From: Evernia prunastri
Taxonomy: Eukaryota > Ascomycota > Lecanoromycetes > Lecanorales > Parmeliaceae
DNA: 64,000 bases
Direction of reading: 5' to 3'
Assembly: GCA_003184365.1 (NCBI GenBank)
Contig: NKYR01000011.1
Location: 424,837-488,836, forward strand
The notes beneath the pieces were generated by a model that worked only from the letters and a program-made list of their open reading frames with translations, was not told the origin of the DNA and did no database searches. Made by a program: the position numbers and the translations under genes. This document shows positions 1-10,400 of the stretch, piece after piece. Position 1 is the stretch's first letter, and each line of letters starts with the position of its first letter.

Positions 1-892
1 CCCAACACCGTCGCACTCCCGCTCACCACCTGCGTCCGCCCCGCGTCCCGCACGACCCGCGCGCACAGGCCCGCGCCCTCCGCCCGCGCGCGCAGCGTCT
101 CCAGCTCCGCCTCCGAGGCCACCTGCGTCGCGATCTTGGCTTGACCCGTGAGTTCCCAGCGGTGGAGGAGGGGGTGCGGGCGGGGGGTTGTTGTGGGTGG
201 GGATGAAGGGGGACGGTGGGCGAGGAGGGCTTTGTAGCAGGCGAGGGTGGCGTGGGAGCATTGGGCGGCTATTTTGCCTAAGAGGAGGGGGAAAAGAGGG
301 GGTTCAGTTGGGTGGTGTGGTGTGGGGGGAAGGGGAGAGCGGAGGGGGGGTTGGATGGAGGAATGGATTTACTTAGAGAAGAAAGGGGGGCATATAGGGT
401 GTAAAAATTGTATCGGGGGTTGTACGTACCTTTCCCCATGCCCAGATCCGTGCGGACGACGAGCACCAGCTTACACTCCTCGCTGTTGCCCTCGAACGTC
501 TTTAACCCGCCTTGCTCTTCCTCTTCCTCTTGCTCATCCTGTTCTTCACTCTCATCCTCACTCCCACTCCCACTCCCCTCCTCATCCCCAACGCGCTTCT
601 CCCCCCTCAAACTCGTCATGAGCTCCTCGTCCGAGCTGTCCGGGTGCACCGTCACATCGTAGCTATTGGGCCAGCTTGACTTTTTCGCCTTGGACGCGGA
701 GGGGTTTTTGGATTTGGATTTGGATTTAGAGGAGGAGGAGGAGGAGGAGGAGGATCTGGGGGAGGAGAAGAGGCCGATGGAGGAGGCTTGGCCGAGGAAG
801 TAGCCGGCGCAGGCGGCGACGATGAAGGTGGCGAGTATGTAGGAGGCTGTGGAGGGAGGGGGGCGGTCGGGGAGGGCGGTGGTGGTTGTCAT
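1..892 (-). CDS. Peptidyl-tRNA hydrolase 2 (PTH2), 3' end outside the window
   Basis: PTH2 enzymes release peptides from peptidyl-tRNA that drops off the ribosome; the eukaryotic form is often anchored to a membrane. The predicted protein starts at 892 with a hydrophobic segment at about residues 18-37, followed by a low-complexity Ser/Lys stretch and an acidic linker. The catalytic domain begins at KLVLVVRTDLGMGKG. An intron at 278-429 (GT-AG, phase 1) joins this to KIAAQCSHATLACYKALL, the characteristic PTH2 helix, and the frame runs on through GQAKIATQVASEAEL and GRTQVVSGSATVL to the window edge. Only the last few residues are missing. The membrane anchor plus acidic linker is usual for fungal PTH2. 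It is an ordinary housekeeping gene and lies outside the biosynthetic region. Confidence 0.93.
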
Positions 893-1914
893 TGGGGTTG
901 GTTTGGTGGGTTTGTATTGTTAATTGTGAGAGGCTAGCAAAGTTGATGATTGCAGATATGAGTGAATTACGAGACGGAGATCGTTACGGAATATTTTACT
1001 CGTGTTCAAGGCGTAGAATTTCGATTTCCGAAACGTCAACGTTCATTCAAGTCTGTGCTGGACTGAAAGAGTTGTGTGATAATTTGAAGTTGTATAGCTT
1101 TGGTGAGGCTAAAACCCTAACCCAGGATATTCTGGGGGTCGGACTTATCGGATATTGCCAATTTTCGTACTCCTCCACGCTCCTAGTAAGTGGCCAAGTG
1201 TAAACAACCCGTTGTGACCGTTGTGATCACTCATATATACTACTCCATAATACGAGTCGTTCTCTATTTGTTATGTCTTAGTGTGTCAGTCGTCTAAGTC
1301 GGACTCTACGCCTAGTCACACCGTTTCCACTTGCGAAACCCTGACTAAAGTCTAGATGCCAGACACAGTCTGTGATACTCTACAACCTAGTCTCATAAGG
1401 TCCAGTAAACTGTTATATTGTCGCCGTCTTCAATCTAGCCACAATGCACATACAGGCTTTGTCAAGAGGCCACTGGAGGGGAGGCTGATCAAGCGGCGAA
1501 TCCACAGGGGGAGGGAAGAGGAGAGATAAATATAGGAAGGAGGGCCTTGTATATGGTGATCCCGGAAGAGAGAGGAGTATGCTGCAAGAATTTAAAGACT
1601 AGGTTTGTTTGTTGTATTTTGATGGTATCGTGCCGTGAGGTGCATTATGAAAAGCGGTCTCTCGGATGGGGGAGCAGAATGTGGAGCGTGTAAAAACGAT
1701 TTCACAGTTGCCAGGTTGGAATTGCTTGTGAAATCGCTAGCGTAAGAAATGATACTTCTTGCTGACACTTTGCAAAACAAACTCTCAAATCCAGTCGTGG
1801 GGTTATAGCCAGAGCGGTAGAGTAGTGGAGTTGTCCATGACTAGCTATGCTGAATAGCATTTTCGGTCTGTAGCTCCATTGACTTGGGCGTCTTGTATCG
1901 AGATATACCTCGCC
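893..1914. other. Gene-free stretch
   Basis: No convincing gene is seen here. The short open frames carry no recognisable motif. A short CCCTAA-like run near 1110-1122 is only two units and is not a telomere. The stretch lies between the start of the PTH2 gene and the 3' end of a membrane-protein gene. Confidence 0.6.
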
Positions 1915-3306
1915 TTAAGACAGAACCTGGCCACCGAAAATAGGTCGCAGAATAGCGTTTACCAACAGAAAAACTCCCCATGTCAGCCCGGTTTCGATAA
2001 CACTACCAGGGCAATAGGTGGTGCCCGAGATACTGACGAAGGCTACAACAACGTAAGCATTCGACTCAGTAATAGACAAAACCCAGTGTTACGTACAAGC
2101 CCATAGTACCCAATTACCGATGAAGCTGAGGATGATGTTCAAGTTGCAAAGAATTGCGAATAAAACGTCAGATTTAGTGAATGGGCAATGAGGGCATTCC
2201 TCAGACCTGGACCTGAAGACGGTGTCGGACACAGTGTAGGGAACAATGTCGGGAACAGTGTAGGGATTGGTGTAAGGAACAGTGTAGGGAACAGTGTAGG
2301 GAGGCCAGGAACCAACGAAGTCAGACTCCAGAGCAACGTCGGAAATAGTTGATTCTTTAGACCTGGAAGCAACGTATCGAACGAATCCCCACCCAAGCAA
2401 CAAGGTGGATAAAGCTCCAAGGAACGTAACAAGCCCAAGCGGTCCGTAGAAACGGCTGGGATTTGCACTGAGCAGGTCTTTAACAGTACACTTCTCCGCA
2501 AGTGCGGCTTGATTGTTTGAGAAGTGAATAGCGAAAGGCCAGCTAATGATGTTGAGAAGGCATTCTGCTAATGCCACATCTTTCGCAGTACGATGGTACG
2601 GAGATTTATCCACGGCTCTAGGTGTTAGTTCCTTCCAATTACCATAGAGACTAAAAGCGATCCAGATTAACGAGGCGATGCTCATGCGTGGTCTCATGGA
2701 CCACAGCCGAAATAAAGGCCCGAAACTGGCATTGAAATGGTTCGATTTAGCAATTACTGCAGAGATAATCCATGCCAGAACCTGTAACAGAGCAGTAGAC
2801 AGGCCCGACCACGGCGTCCAATTTTTCGATCTCAACCATGCTGGAAACTTATCACGAATGACTTGATGGCCTGAGGAATATCAGCGTTCACCGCTATGAG
2901 TTTCAGAGTCGGCACTTGATAGGCTTGCCTAAACAACCGAGAACGCGGCACTGATAACGTTATAAACGCCCAAGGAAGTCAAAAGGCTTCGTTTTGACGG
3001 ACATGAGGTATCGTTGGATTTGGCGTTGTCCGTAAGACCTGGTGGGAGATAGCAGGCCACTGCGGCTGGGCAGCTGTATAATGTTATATTAAGAATAAGG
3101 TCACGTGCTGCATATCCAGGTCCACTGAGAGCGGCGGGACAGAACTCATCCAGCACCCCGAGTTTCACAGTGTCCGAGCCTTGAGTGCAGACTGCGCCTT
3201 GCCCGCTGACGAGGAATCCACATGCATGATCACCAGGATCACATCGACAGTAAGACAAGCCCACAAATAAGCCGACAATGAAGAGTACACGAGAATCGAA
3301 AAGCAT
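1915..3306 (-). CDS. Multi-spanning membrane protein with signal peptide, fungal, unknown function
   Basis: Three coding blocks make one gene. Block 1 (3306 to about 2940) starts with signal peptide MLFDSRVLFIVGLFVGLSYC and a Cys-rich extracellular part. Block 2 (about 2870 to 2097) starts around RDKFPAWLRSKNWTPW and holds several hydrophobic segments. Block 3 (2042-1915) is joined by a clean GT-AG intron at 2043-2096, giving WASFVSISGTTYCPG and a final membrane segment ending at 1915. The join between blocks 1 and 2 is not settled: the acceptor after CTCAG at 2871 needs a phase I cannot match to a good donor, so a small error or another splice is possible. A Tyr-Pro repeat (PYTVPYTVPYTNPYTVP) lies in a loop near 2225-2300. 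I recognise the general type (fungal proteins with a Cys-rich N-terminus and about six helices) but know of no assigned function. Confidence 0.7.
2222..2300 (-). repeat. Short in-frame tandem repeat (PYTVP units)
   Basis: A degenerate 12-15 bp unit (variants of GGAACAGTGTAGG on the plus strand) is repeated about six times inside the membrane-protein gene and encodes repeated PYTVP/PYTNP. Such repeats change copy number easily, so the loop length may vary between strains. Confidence 0.75.
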
Positions 3307-4980
3307 TGGATGAGGTCTGGCGCTTAATGTTCGTACCTAGCAAAGTGTGCTGGAACATTGAGTCCAGCAAGGAATGACTTGTCTTTATTAGAGCTTGTCA
3401 CAACCTCAGCCTCGCTGACCGGCTGTGCTGTCACAAGATGTCATCGTGCATAGCTGGCTGTGCTGCCTCGCCTCTACTTGTGTTGTCCAGAAGTGACCTA
3501 CTAGATAAAGCGAGGACACCAATAGGTTCAGCGACATCCGGCTTAATAGAAGGTTACGTTGATGTCCTCGGTTTGCTAAGTAGATCTTTCATAGACACCA
3601 CGAGTATGTACGCTTATTTCCAATTGTAGCCTCTCAGGGAGTGAACGATGTTTTCTTTGTCGGCCTAAGGTACGGGGACGTGATCTCAGGAGGGAAGCGG
3701 TTCTGGGAGACTCTAGGGTCCTAGGGTCCAAGGTTTTAGGCGTCCAGACATCCGAGGGTCCCGGAGATTCTGGACAAGTTTCCTAGGCCGTCCCTTTGAC
3801 GCCACTATGCTGGCGGGGTTGTTCCCCCACTACATAGAAGAATCTCCCGCCTTCATCAAAGTCCCCTTGGAAGCCCTATTGATGATCCAATTAGTCATTA
3901 AAACCAGACTGATATATCAACCACCATTGCTTATTATAGTAACGGGGTTAGAGAAGAGAGAGTCTTTCGATAAGAGAACTTAATGCAACAAGGCGTATGA
4001 TTTCTGTGAAAGCCGATTCATCGCCTACATCAACCGGTAACTCATTGCTCCTCAGCGAGGCACAGCAGTGATGATTGATAATGCATGGTGAGTCTGGAAA
4101 GTACTAGGCAAATATGCATATGCATGGAGTGTATGGAAGGCACAAGCGAGCAGGCTGACAGCGTTTCCAAAAAGAGCGACTTGCTGGCCTTCCCTCATGG
4201 TGTCCCACCTGACTTTGGTGATTGGTTCCCACCCTCCTCTCAGCCTCTCAGTCATTTCAGCCGAGGTTGTCACGCCAGCCACTCAAATGTTAGGGCGTAT
4301 ATAGATGCCTCCAGGGGAGCTCTGAGATAGATAATCCAAGCATCTTACACACACCATTCTTCGTACCTGAATATTTCAACAGCGGTTCATCGAAATATCA
4401 TGCGTGTTTTTATCTCGAGAAACGAGCGGAAAGTCGCATGGCATCAACGACGGACCACCAGATCAAGTTGAGGATTGATGTACTGAAGACTTCGCTGTAT
4501 GCTAATTCCTTGCCTCCGATTATGGACCCACAATAAATTAAGATATCCACGTCAACGTCCGAGAGAGGGCAGGCGATTTACACTAAAAGTAGTGACCAGT
4601 CATTCGTATACGTGACTAGTGGCCGCTGTGACGCATCACTCCTGAGACGCAGCTAGAATCCCTGTTCGCCACCGTGGTGGAAGGGAAAGCCGGTAGTCGT
4701 CGTGGACAAGCGTTCCGCAATTCTCGGCCATCCTGGCGAAGAGACCGTTGCAGCGCATGCGAATCATCGTGAAAATTGTAGATTCAGAGGAGATGATGAT
4801 CCCGCTTTCCGCCCGGTGTGGACCAGGATTGATGACTTTGCTGCAGAAGCTGCACGCAAGGTTCAATTTCGAGAAGATGTCTGAAAACGTGGGATTGTAG
4901 TTCAATTGCCACTGTGCCGATGCTGATGAGACCTCATTCGAGAATAAAACCTTCAACCTCAAGGTACGAGAAAATACTAG
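3307..4980. other. Gene-free stretch
   Basis: No gene is supported. The open frames are short, overlapping on both strands and lack family motifs. Part of 4640-4980 may be the decayed upstream part of the NLR-type pseudogene that follows, but I could not recognise an intact P-loop or other domain there. Confidence 0.5.
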
Positions 4981-4989
4981 CGGGTCCGA

Positions 4990-5880
4990 GGGTGTTCAAG
5001 CGGATCTGATCCCCACACAAAATAAGATTCGTGCAAACCGCAACAAGCACGGTAAGATTCCATTCTTTCCTCTGTCCAAAGAAACACACATCATCTTAAA
5101 ATCTCGGGACCCTAACGCCGCCGAGTTGACGTCTGATGGCCTGCTGCTGGAGGTGATGGAACCTGAAGAGTCTAAGGCGTTACTTACCTCGCGGGCAGGA
5201 CTCAATGACCCATCAAGCAAGGAGCTGCTGGACGTAATCACCATCGTGGAGGACCTTTCGCACCTTCTATTGGCCATTGATCAGGCAGCTGCGTATATAA
5301 GACTCGAAAATGCGCCCCAGCGGCATACATTCGACAATTTGAATATCTTCGCGAGCGGGTTTTGAAATCCTCGCCAAAGTTGTCGTCATACAATGAATCG
5401 GTCATCACGGCATGGCAAATTTCATTCCTACGCCTGGAAAACGACATGGCAGTGACGGCAAAACTCTTTCTCATATTCTGCTATCTCGATCCTAAGCGAA
5501 TCTCGGAGAAGCTACTGAAGAGTGCGGCACACCCTGTCCTCAAGATTGACGAAGACGGTAGTGAACAAGAGACTGTCGCCGAGGACAATGGGGTCGAATC
5601 CGATTTGTAAGACTTGACGATAAATAACGATGAGTTCGATGCAACTATAGAGAGAATGGTCTCTCTGTCACTCATTAGAGAATACACTGAGTCGACGAGA
5701 GAGAAGGACACGCGAATATTCTCCTTGCATCCCCTTGTGGCCTTTTGTGGCCGCGCCCGTGCAAAGCAGTCGCAGAAAAGGGAGGCCGCAGAACAAGCCA
5801 ATGGTTTTCTAAATCACGCATTTCCAGAATGGGCAAGAGATTATAGTATAAAACAAGAAATACACATCATGTTGAGTTAA
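4990..5880 (+). pseudogene. Broken NB-ARC (STAND/NLR-type) ATPase gene
   Basis: The translated pieces read like the C-terminal half of a fungal NB-ARC domain. The first piece has ILKSRDPNAAEL, then LLLEVMEPEESKALL, then HLLLAIDQAAAYIRLE, equivalent to the usual LPLAIDQAAAYI signature. The frame then shifts between about 5330 and 5345 to ERVLKSSPKLSSYNESV and ITAWQISFLRLE, hits an in-frame stop at 5608-5610, and resumes in the same frame with ATIERMVSLSLIREY and FSLHPLVAFCGRAR, the winged-helix part. At least one frameshift and one stop therefore interrupt it, and I see no intact P-loop upstream or repeat domain downstream. Fungal NLRs act in non-self recognition and programmed cell death; this copy is very probably dead. 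Confidence 0.72.
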
Positions 5881-6729
5881 TTAATACCCCCAGCATTGTC
5901 GAGTTCGGCCGGCTCACGCGGTCTCATCTGGATCGTTACTTCCACTACATTGACAAGCCCTTCGAATTTGTCAACGAGCTATCACACGCGGCGAAGAATC
6001 TATTTCTCATAATTTATTCCATCCGCACCATTCAAATGTTTGGGCTCAGAATCATAACCACAGAGACCGACAAACGGCTGCTGAAGACGGCCAATAGTAT
6101 CCTCATAGAACATGCCGACCCCTATCTTATCTTGACATAATGGGCGTCTTCGTCAAGGTCTGGCAACTCATCAAAGGACATCCCGATCAGCCCGGAAGAA
6201 TCGGAAAATACATGGAAGACTATTTCCGGCGCTCTGACACCATCAAAGGCAGGAATCCTAATTAAACAGGTCAAAAAGGTCTTTTCAACGCCGCCCTGTG
6301 TGACCTACGCAACTTCCGAGCAAGCAGTATCCACTAGTAGCAGTCAAAGCAGCCACTCCTCTCGACAGTATCGACACGCAGCTGCTCAATCGTCTTCGGG
6401 AACCTCCTTGTTATGGTTTAACGAGATAGCTGATTCTGGACCGTCTTCCAGGCTTACCTATAGGAGATCGGAAACACTCCATGCATGAGGCATGTGAGCT
6501 TGATGGACTCGAAGCCGCAGGGCATAGGGAGATTGATGCGTCCGCGGGAATTCGTAGCGCAGATCAAGGCAAGGTTTAAGAGCAGAAAGGGGAAAGCAAC
6601 ACGGAAAGCTGCAGCATTATCTCCTAGTGGAAAGCGAATGGAGTTTTGAGACGCCCAAATCCCCGTTAATTCTGATACCACAACCCGCGCAACTACATTT
6701 GACATTCCAGGAGAGTTATCGACTATCTC
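5881..6729. other. Gene-free stretch, possible decayed tail of the NLR-type gene
   Basis: No open frame with a recognisable domain is present. The orientation and position would suit the repeat domain that normally follows NB-ARC, but I could not identify repeat units. Confidence 0.45.
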
Positions 6730-7625
6730 TCACAGCCACCGCCCGAACCAATCCAAAACCTGCGTCACCGAGTCCTCCAGACACGCCCTCTCTTGGGGAT
6801 CGTCCGGATTGCCTCTGACGGCAAAGCCATGCCGTCCTGGCTTGTAGACCTTGTGCTCCATCTCGGGCATCTTCTTCCCCGACTCCCTGTCTTTCGCATG
6901 GACGTTCTCCACCTTGCCCTTCTGCTCGAAACTCACGGCCGTATCCTCCACCCCCCACCCATAGCTGACCGGCACGACCAAAGACTCGACATCCTGCGGG
7001 ACGGCCAAATGGCTCGGATGCAAGCCCACCGCCGCATCCACAAGCGGCACCCTCTCACCCTCGAGTTCAATCATGTTGCTCTCCAGCCCGGCTCGAATCG
7101 CGTACTTTCCACCCCAGCAAAATCCAACCATGCCGATTTTCCGGCTTCGGGGCGTCGCGCGCCGCAACGCCTGCAGGAAATCCATGCAGACCTTGTTCGT
7201 CGGCGCCTCCTTGTGCCGCGTCATCCACATGATGAACGACAGCGCGCTGGCGAGGATGCCCGTGTACTTCGCCAACGTGGACTGCTTGGCCTCATCGACC
7301 GGAATCAGCAGGTCGGCGACCTTGAGCGGGACGGGATCGCCCTCGAAGAAGTCCGGGAGGTAGACGAGCCATTCGCCGCTTTTGGCGTAGGCGTCGGCGA
7401 TGATCTTGTTGTTGGGCAGCGGCAGGCCGAAGATGTCCGAGTACATCACTATGATGCCCTTCGGGTCGGTGCGGTTGCCGATCACGTAGGTGTTGAGGCC
7501 GTGAATCCTTTCTTCCTTGCCCAGGGGCTGACCTTTGTGGACGGTGCCCTGAGAAACAACGCGGTGAGTGGTTGTGGATTGGGTTTAGATCGAGGCCGTA
7601 CCTTGATACACTCTTCGCATGCCAT
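6730..7625 (-). CDS. Dienelactone hydrolase family protein
   Basis: This is an alpha/beta hydrolase of the dienelactone hydrolase type, whose founding members open lactone rings in chlorocatechol breakdown; fungal paralogues have varied and mostly unknown substrates. Exon 1 (7625-7602) encodes MACEECIK. A 53-nt GT-AG intron (7549-7601, phase 0) leads to exon 2 (7548-6730), beginning GTVHKGQPLGKEER. The total is 280 aa, close to the usual 250-290. The nucleophile elbow GFCWGGKYA holds the family's catalytic Cys, and the His lies in GRHGFAVRG near the C-terminus. I see no signal peptide, so the enzyme is likely cytosolic. It is separated from the diterpene region by a transposon and AT-rich DNA, so a role there is not supported. 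Confidence 0.93.
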
Positions 7626-7989
7626 TGTTACAAACAATGCTCTATTGTGTGACGTACTAAGTCCTAAGAAATATATATAGTTGCAGGCAATACTTCCCTA
7701 GCCGAGCGTATGATTCCAGATACTACAATACGTTGGAAGGGGGAAGGAAGGTAACTTGTATTTGAAATCAAAAATCGCAGCTTTACTGTAGTGCTTATCT
7801 CGCCTGTAGTCTAAAAGTGGGGTGATTTTGATACGGTTAGGACACCAATCAAGCTGGCAGACTCCTATCGAGGTTCTTATCGTAATATAGATTAGTAATC
7901 ATCGAATATATTTTATAGATAGCGAGTCATGTTAAGTTTTATCTATAACGCTTATAATCTTGAATTACGCTATAGAAAGTAAATATATA

Positions 7990-8095
7990 TATAAAATTAT
8001 TAATAAAATTATTAATAAAATTATTAATAAAATTATTAATAAAATTATTAATAAAATTATTAATAAAATTATTAATAAAATTATTAATAAAATTA
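7990..8095. repeat. 12-bp AT-only tandem repeat, about nine copies
   Basis: The unit AAAATTATTAAT repeats almost perfectly for about 100 bp. It happens to be open as repeated IINK, but this is a by-product of a unit length divisible by three. It lies in AT-rich, gene-free DNA. Confidence 0.95.
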
Positions 8096-8511
8096 ATATC
8101 TCTTTTAATTGTTACGGACGTACCCTAGGTTTCAGGCACATAGGGAGTGTTTATGGCTATGTGTCTAGCACATAGAGTGTTTATTGGTTATTGACACATT
8201 CCCATTGACACATAGGCTAGCGGGGATTCTTCCTAGTATTTAAGCGCTCTTCTTCTGTACATATTTCCTCCTTATCTAGTTGTCTTATTCAATTTACCCC
8301 CATTAGACTTGACTCTGGGCACGGTTCTGACATTAATTATCTATAAAATACGTCTATATTTTTATTACTATATCGAAAAAGATTGTTAAATTATAATAAG
8401 ACTACGATTATAATAAATTAAAGAAGTAAATTATTATTTTAATATTATTAGTTAGTTATATTACAATTTATAAGTAAAGAATATAGATTATTAAATAAAT
8501 AAATAGCGATG

Positions 8512-8520
8512 CTTTTTTAA
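8512..8520. repeat. Target-site duplication, left copy (9 bp)
   Basis: CTTTTTTAA lies directly next to the left inverted repeat and is repeated exactly at 9412-9420 next to the right one. A 9-bp duplication is typical of Mutator-like elements. Confidence 0.9.
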
Positions 8521-8581
8521 CGGAAGGTCTTGGGAGCGCACACTCCGGCCGCACCGCACACTTCGGATAAATAATAATGCG
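8521..8581 (+). repeat. MULE terminal inverted repeat, left
   Basis: This is a 61-bp repeat starting CGGAAGGTCTTGGGAGCGC, an exact reverse complement of 9351-9411. Confidence 0.97.
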
Positions 8582-8632
8582 ACCCGTCTTGGCATGGGTT
8601 TTACTGGGCATGGTAGAGGTTTCCTGACGGTA

Positions 8633-8928
8633 TTAGTCCTCTACTACAAATGCTGACTGTAACCGTCGTTGCTCCTGTGACTCCCATTCGTCCACATCGA
8701 TCGCATCGACGAGATTCGTCTTCGACTTCTTCTTCTTTGGGGGGGATAGCTCTGCTTCCAGGCTATCACCTCGCTGTCGCCCCCGTTGCCCCCAGGACTG
8801 GCTATGTCCTTTTTCCTGCTCCCACACTTTCTTCTCTTTTACCGGCCGGCCATGACGAGTCGTCGCTAATGCTGCTGGGGCGGACGATGGTGGGGGTTCG
8901 TCAATCAAAATAGGCGGAGCAGAGGGCT
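8633..8928 (-). CDS. MULE transposase, C-terminal fragment
   Basis: The frame reads PSAPPILIDEPPPSSAP and later ELSPPKKKKSKTNLVDAI, ending FVVED at 8633. In the related copy at 34.8 kb the same frame continues upstream into RGRPKGSKNK, an AT-hook-like motif seen at the C-terminal side of fungal MULE transposases. The fragment lacks the catalytic domain and cannot be functional as assembled. Confidence 0.75.
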
Positions 8929-8929
8929 N

Positions 8930-9195
8930 CGATTATTCTGAGTCTTTTCCTCCGCATGGATACATTGATAGCTTTTGCGCCCTGCTCCACATGACCCTGT
9001 CACTATAGCGAATCCTTGACTGAAGGCGTAATTCTGAAGGCGAGTCCAGGCGTCATCGGGTACATCAAAAGTCTCATTTGGTGAAGGAGGCTCTAAATGC
9101 TCCTGCGGTATACCGTCAATAACCTTCTGAACCAAAGGCTTTAGGTCGTCGTCGAGGCGGGGGTGAGGAGTCCATTGAGCAGCCTGAGTAGCCAT
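8930..9195 (-). CDS. MULE transposase, N-terminal fragment (FAR1-like DNA-binding part)
   Basis: From the ATG at 9195 the product reads MATQAAQWTPHPRLDDDL, then DAWTRLQNYAFSQGFAIV and KSYQCIHAEEKTQN, after which the frame meets the assembly gap at 8929. The pattern of a Trp, then YAFSQGFAIV, then YQC is that of the FAR1-like zinc-binding region at the start of fungal MULE transposases. An in-frame ATG further upstream exists, but the MATQ start fits better. Confidence 0.72.
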
Positions 9196-9350
9196 AATAG
9201 CGACTGGTTGTGGTAAGACGATGTGGGTGGAAGAGGTGTTGTGGGTGGAAGGTGATGAGGAAGCGAATATGAGGTGTGGATAGAAAGGTACATGAAATTG
9301 GGTGGTGTCTACACTAAAGACGAGGTACCTCGGCAACGCCAGTATAGTTC

Positions 9351-9411
9351 CGCATTATTATTTATCCGAAGTGTGCGGTGCGGCCGGAGTGTGCGCTCCC
9401 AAGACCTTCCG
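9351..9411 (-). repeat. MULE terminal inverted repeat, right
   Basis: This is the exact reverse complement of 8521-8581, and the 9-bp target duplication follows at once. Confidence 0.97.
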
Positions 9412-9420
9412 CTTTTTTAA
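9412..9420. repeat. Target-site duplication, right copy (9 bp)
   Basis: CTTTTTTAA is identical to 8512-8520. Confidence 0.9.
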
Positions 9421-10400
9421 ATAATAGCTATATCTATAAAAAAGAATACTTGTACTTTAAAGTTTAGACTTTAAAAATATTAAATATCTCGACGCGATAC
9501 GTAAAGTAATTATTAAATTAAATAATAAAACATCTGTTAGTATGCATTAATAGCATCTATGTTCATAGCACAGTAGAGGCTGGTGATAGTTGACTGCGCG
9601 CCTAGCGCAACACTAGGCACACACACTAGCTAAGCGAAGAGGTATATCTTGCCTCTTCGCCTGCACCTCTTAGCAATGCATCTACATTTACAATTATCAA
9701 GACTATGCATATGCAAGTAGTGATAAGTAACTGGACAATCACACCTATGTGAAACCAACAACATCTATATAAACGGGTTTAATTTTCTATTATATTTTCT
9801 ATAATATTAAAATAAACTTAAAATTAATATAATGAAACGAACGAAATTGTTATTAAATTAAAAGATAACGTAAAAAATAAGAAGTTAAAAGAAAAGAGCT
9901 GAGTACTCGAAAACCTTTTAAAAGAATATTCTCGAAGAGTATCTCTTATATAAATTTTCTACTTCTAAACTAATTTATAGTTCGTACGAAAAGACGAAAC
10001 GCGATGCGAGAGATTGAGAGAAGAAAAAGTGCTCTTGATTTTATTCTAGTGTCGATTATCGTTCGTCGTAGATTTATCTATATATAAAGTCTTATATTGT
10101 TTAATAGTCTTAATTAGCATATAGTAAATTATTACTATTATTTATATATAATTTCTATAATGAAACGATTTCTACTTAAAGTTGACTTAGATTTAATATT
10201 AATCTATTTAATATAGTTTGATTTATACCAGATATTTCGCTTAATAGATTTTCTATATAATAACGCATATAATCGAGAACTTCTCGTATACTACTCAAAG
10301 TAGTAGCTTGCATTGCTGGGTGGCCACGAAGACGAGGTCGTGGAAATCATCGTACTACTACTAATAGTATGAAGCGAAAAAGATAATGGTCCCACAAGTA
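9421..10400. other. AT-rich gene-free stretch
   Basis: The DNA is mainly AT-rich. It includes a decayed copy (about 9885-10080) of the sequence found at about 14200-14435. No gene is seen. It ends at the 3' end of the GMC oxidoreductase gene. Confidence 0.75.
9885..10080 (+). repeat. Decayed copy of a repeat also present near 14.2-14.4 kb
   Basis: Shared blocks include GAATATTCTCGAAGA, CGCGATGCGAGAGAT and GTCGATTATCG in the same order as at 14280-14430. Several differences are C-to-T or G-to-A toward this copy, as RIP would give, though not all are. Confidence 0.7.

Larger units (their letters stand above)
7626..8520. other. AT-rich gene-free stretch
   Basis: The base composition becomes strongly AT-rich, with runs of TTAATA and TATA typical of RIP-altered fungal DNA. 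It contains the 12-bp tandem repeat listed separately and leads into the MULE insertion. No gene is seen. Confidence 0.8.
8521..9411. mobile_element. Mutator-like (MULE) DNA transposon, interior collapsed in the assembly
   Basis: The element has perfect 61-bp terminal inverted repeats (8521-8581 and 9351-9411) and a 9-bp target duplication. On the minus strand the right half encodes the start of a MULE-type transposase and the left half encodes its C-terminus. The middle, with the catalytic domain, is absent: a single N at 8929 marks an unresolved join. The same left end recurs at 34441 and in fragments up to 35689. The likely true structure is a longer autonomous element whose interior was lost when near-identical copies collapsed in assembly. 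An internally deleted copy is the alternative. Confidence 0.9.

Noticed and set aside
1108..1124. Telomere-like CCCTAA words
   Set aside because: Only about two units are present inside otherwise ordinary DNA; not enough for an interstitial telomere.
6793..7680. 295-codon plus-strand frame
   Set aside because: It is antisense to the dienelactone hydrolase gene, which has clear catalytic motifs, and has no family resemblance itself.
7985..8100. CRISPR-like array
   Set aside because: The repeats are directly adjacent without spacers and the genome is fungal.
7960..8175. Frame of repeated IINK
   Set aside because: It arises only because the AT tandem unit is 12 bp with no stop in that frame.
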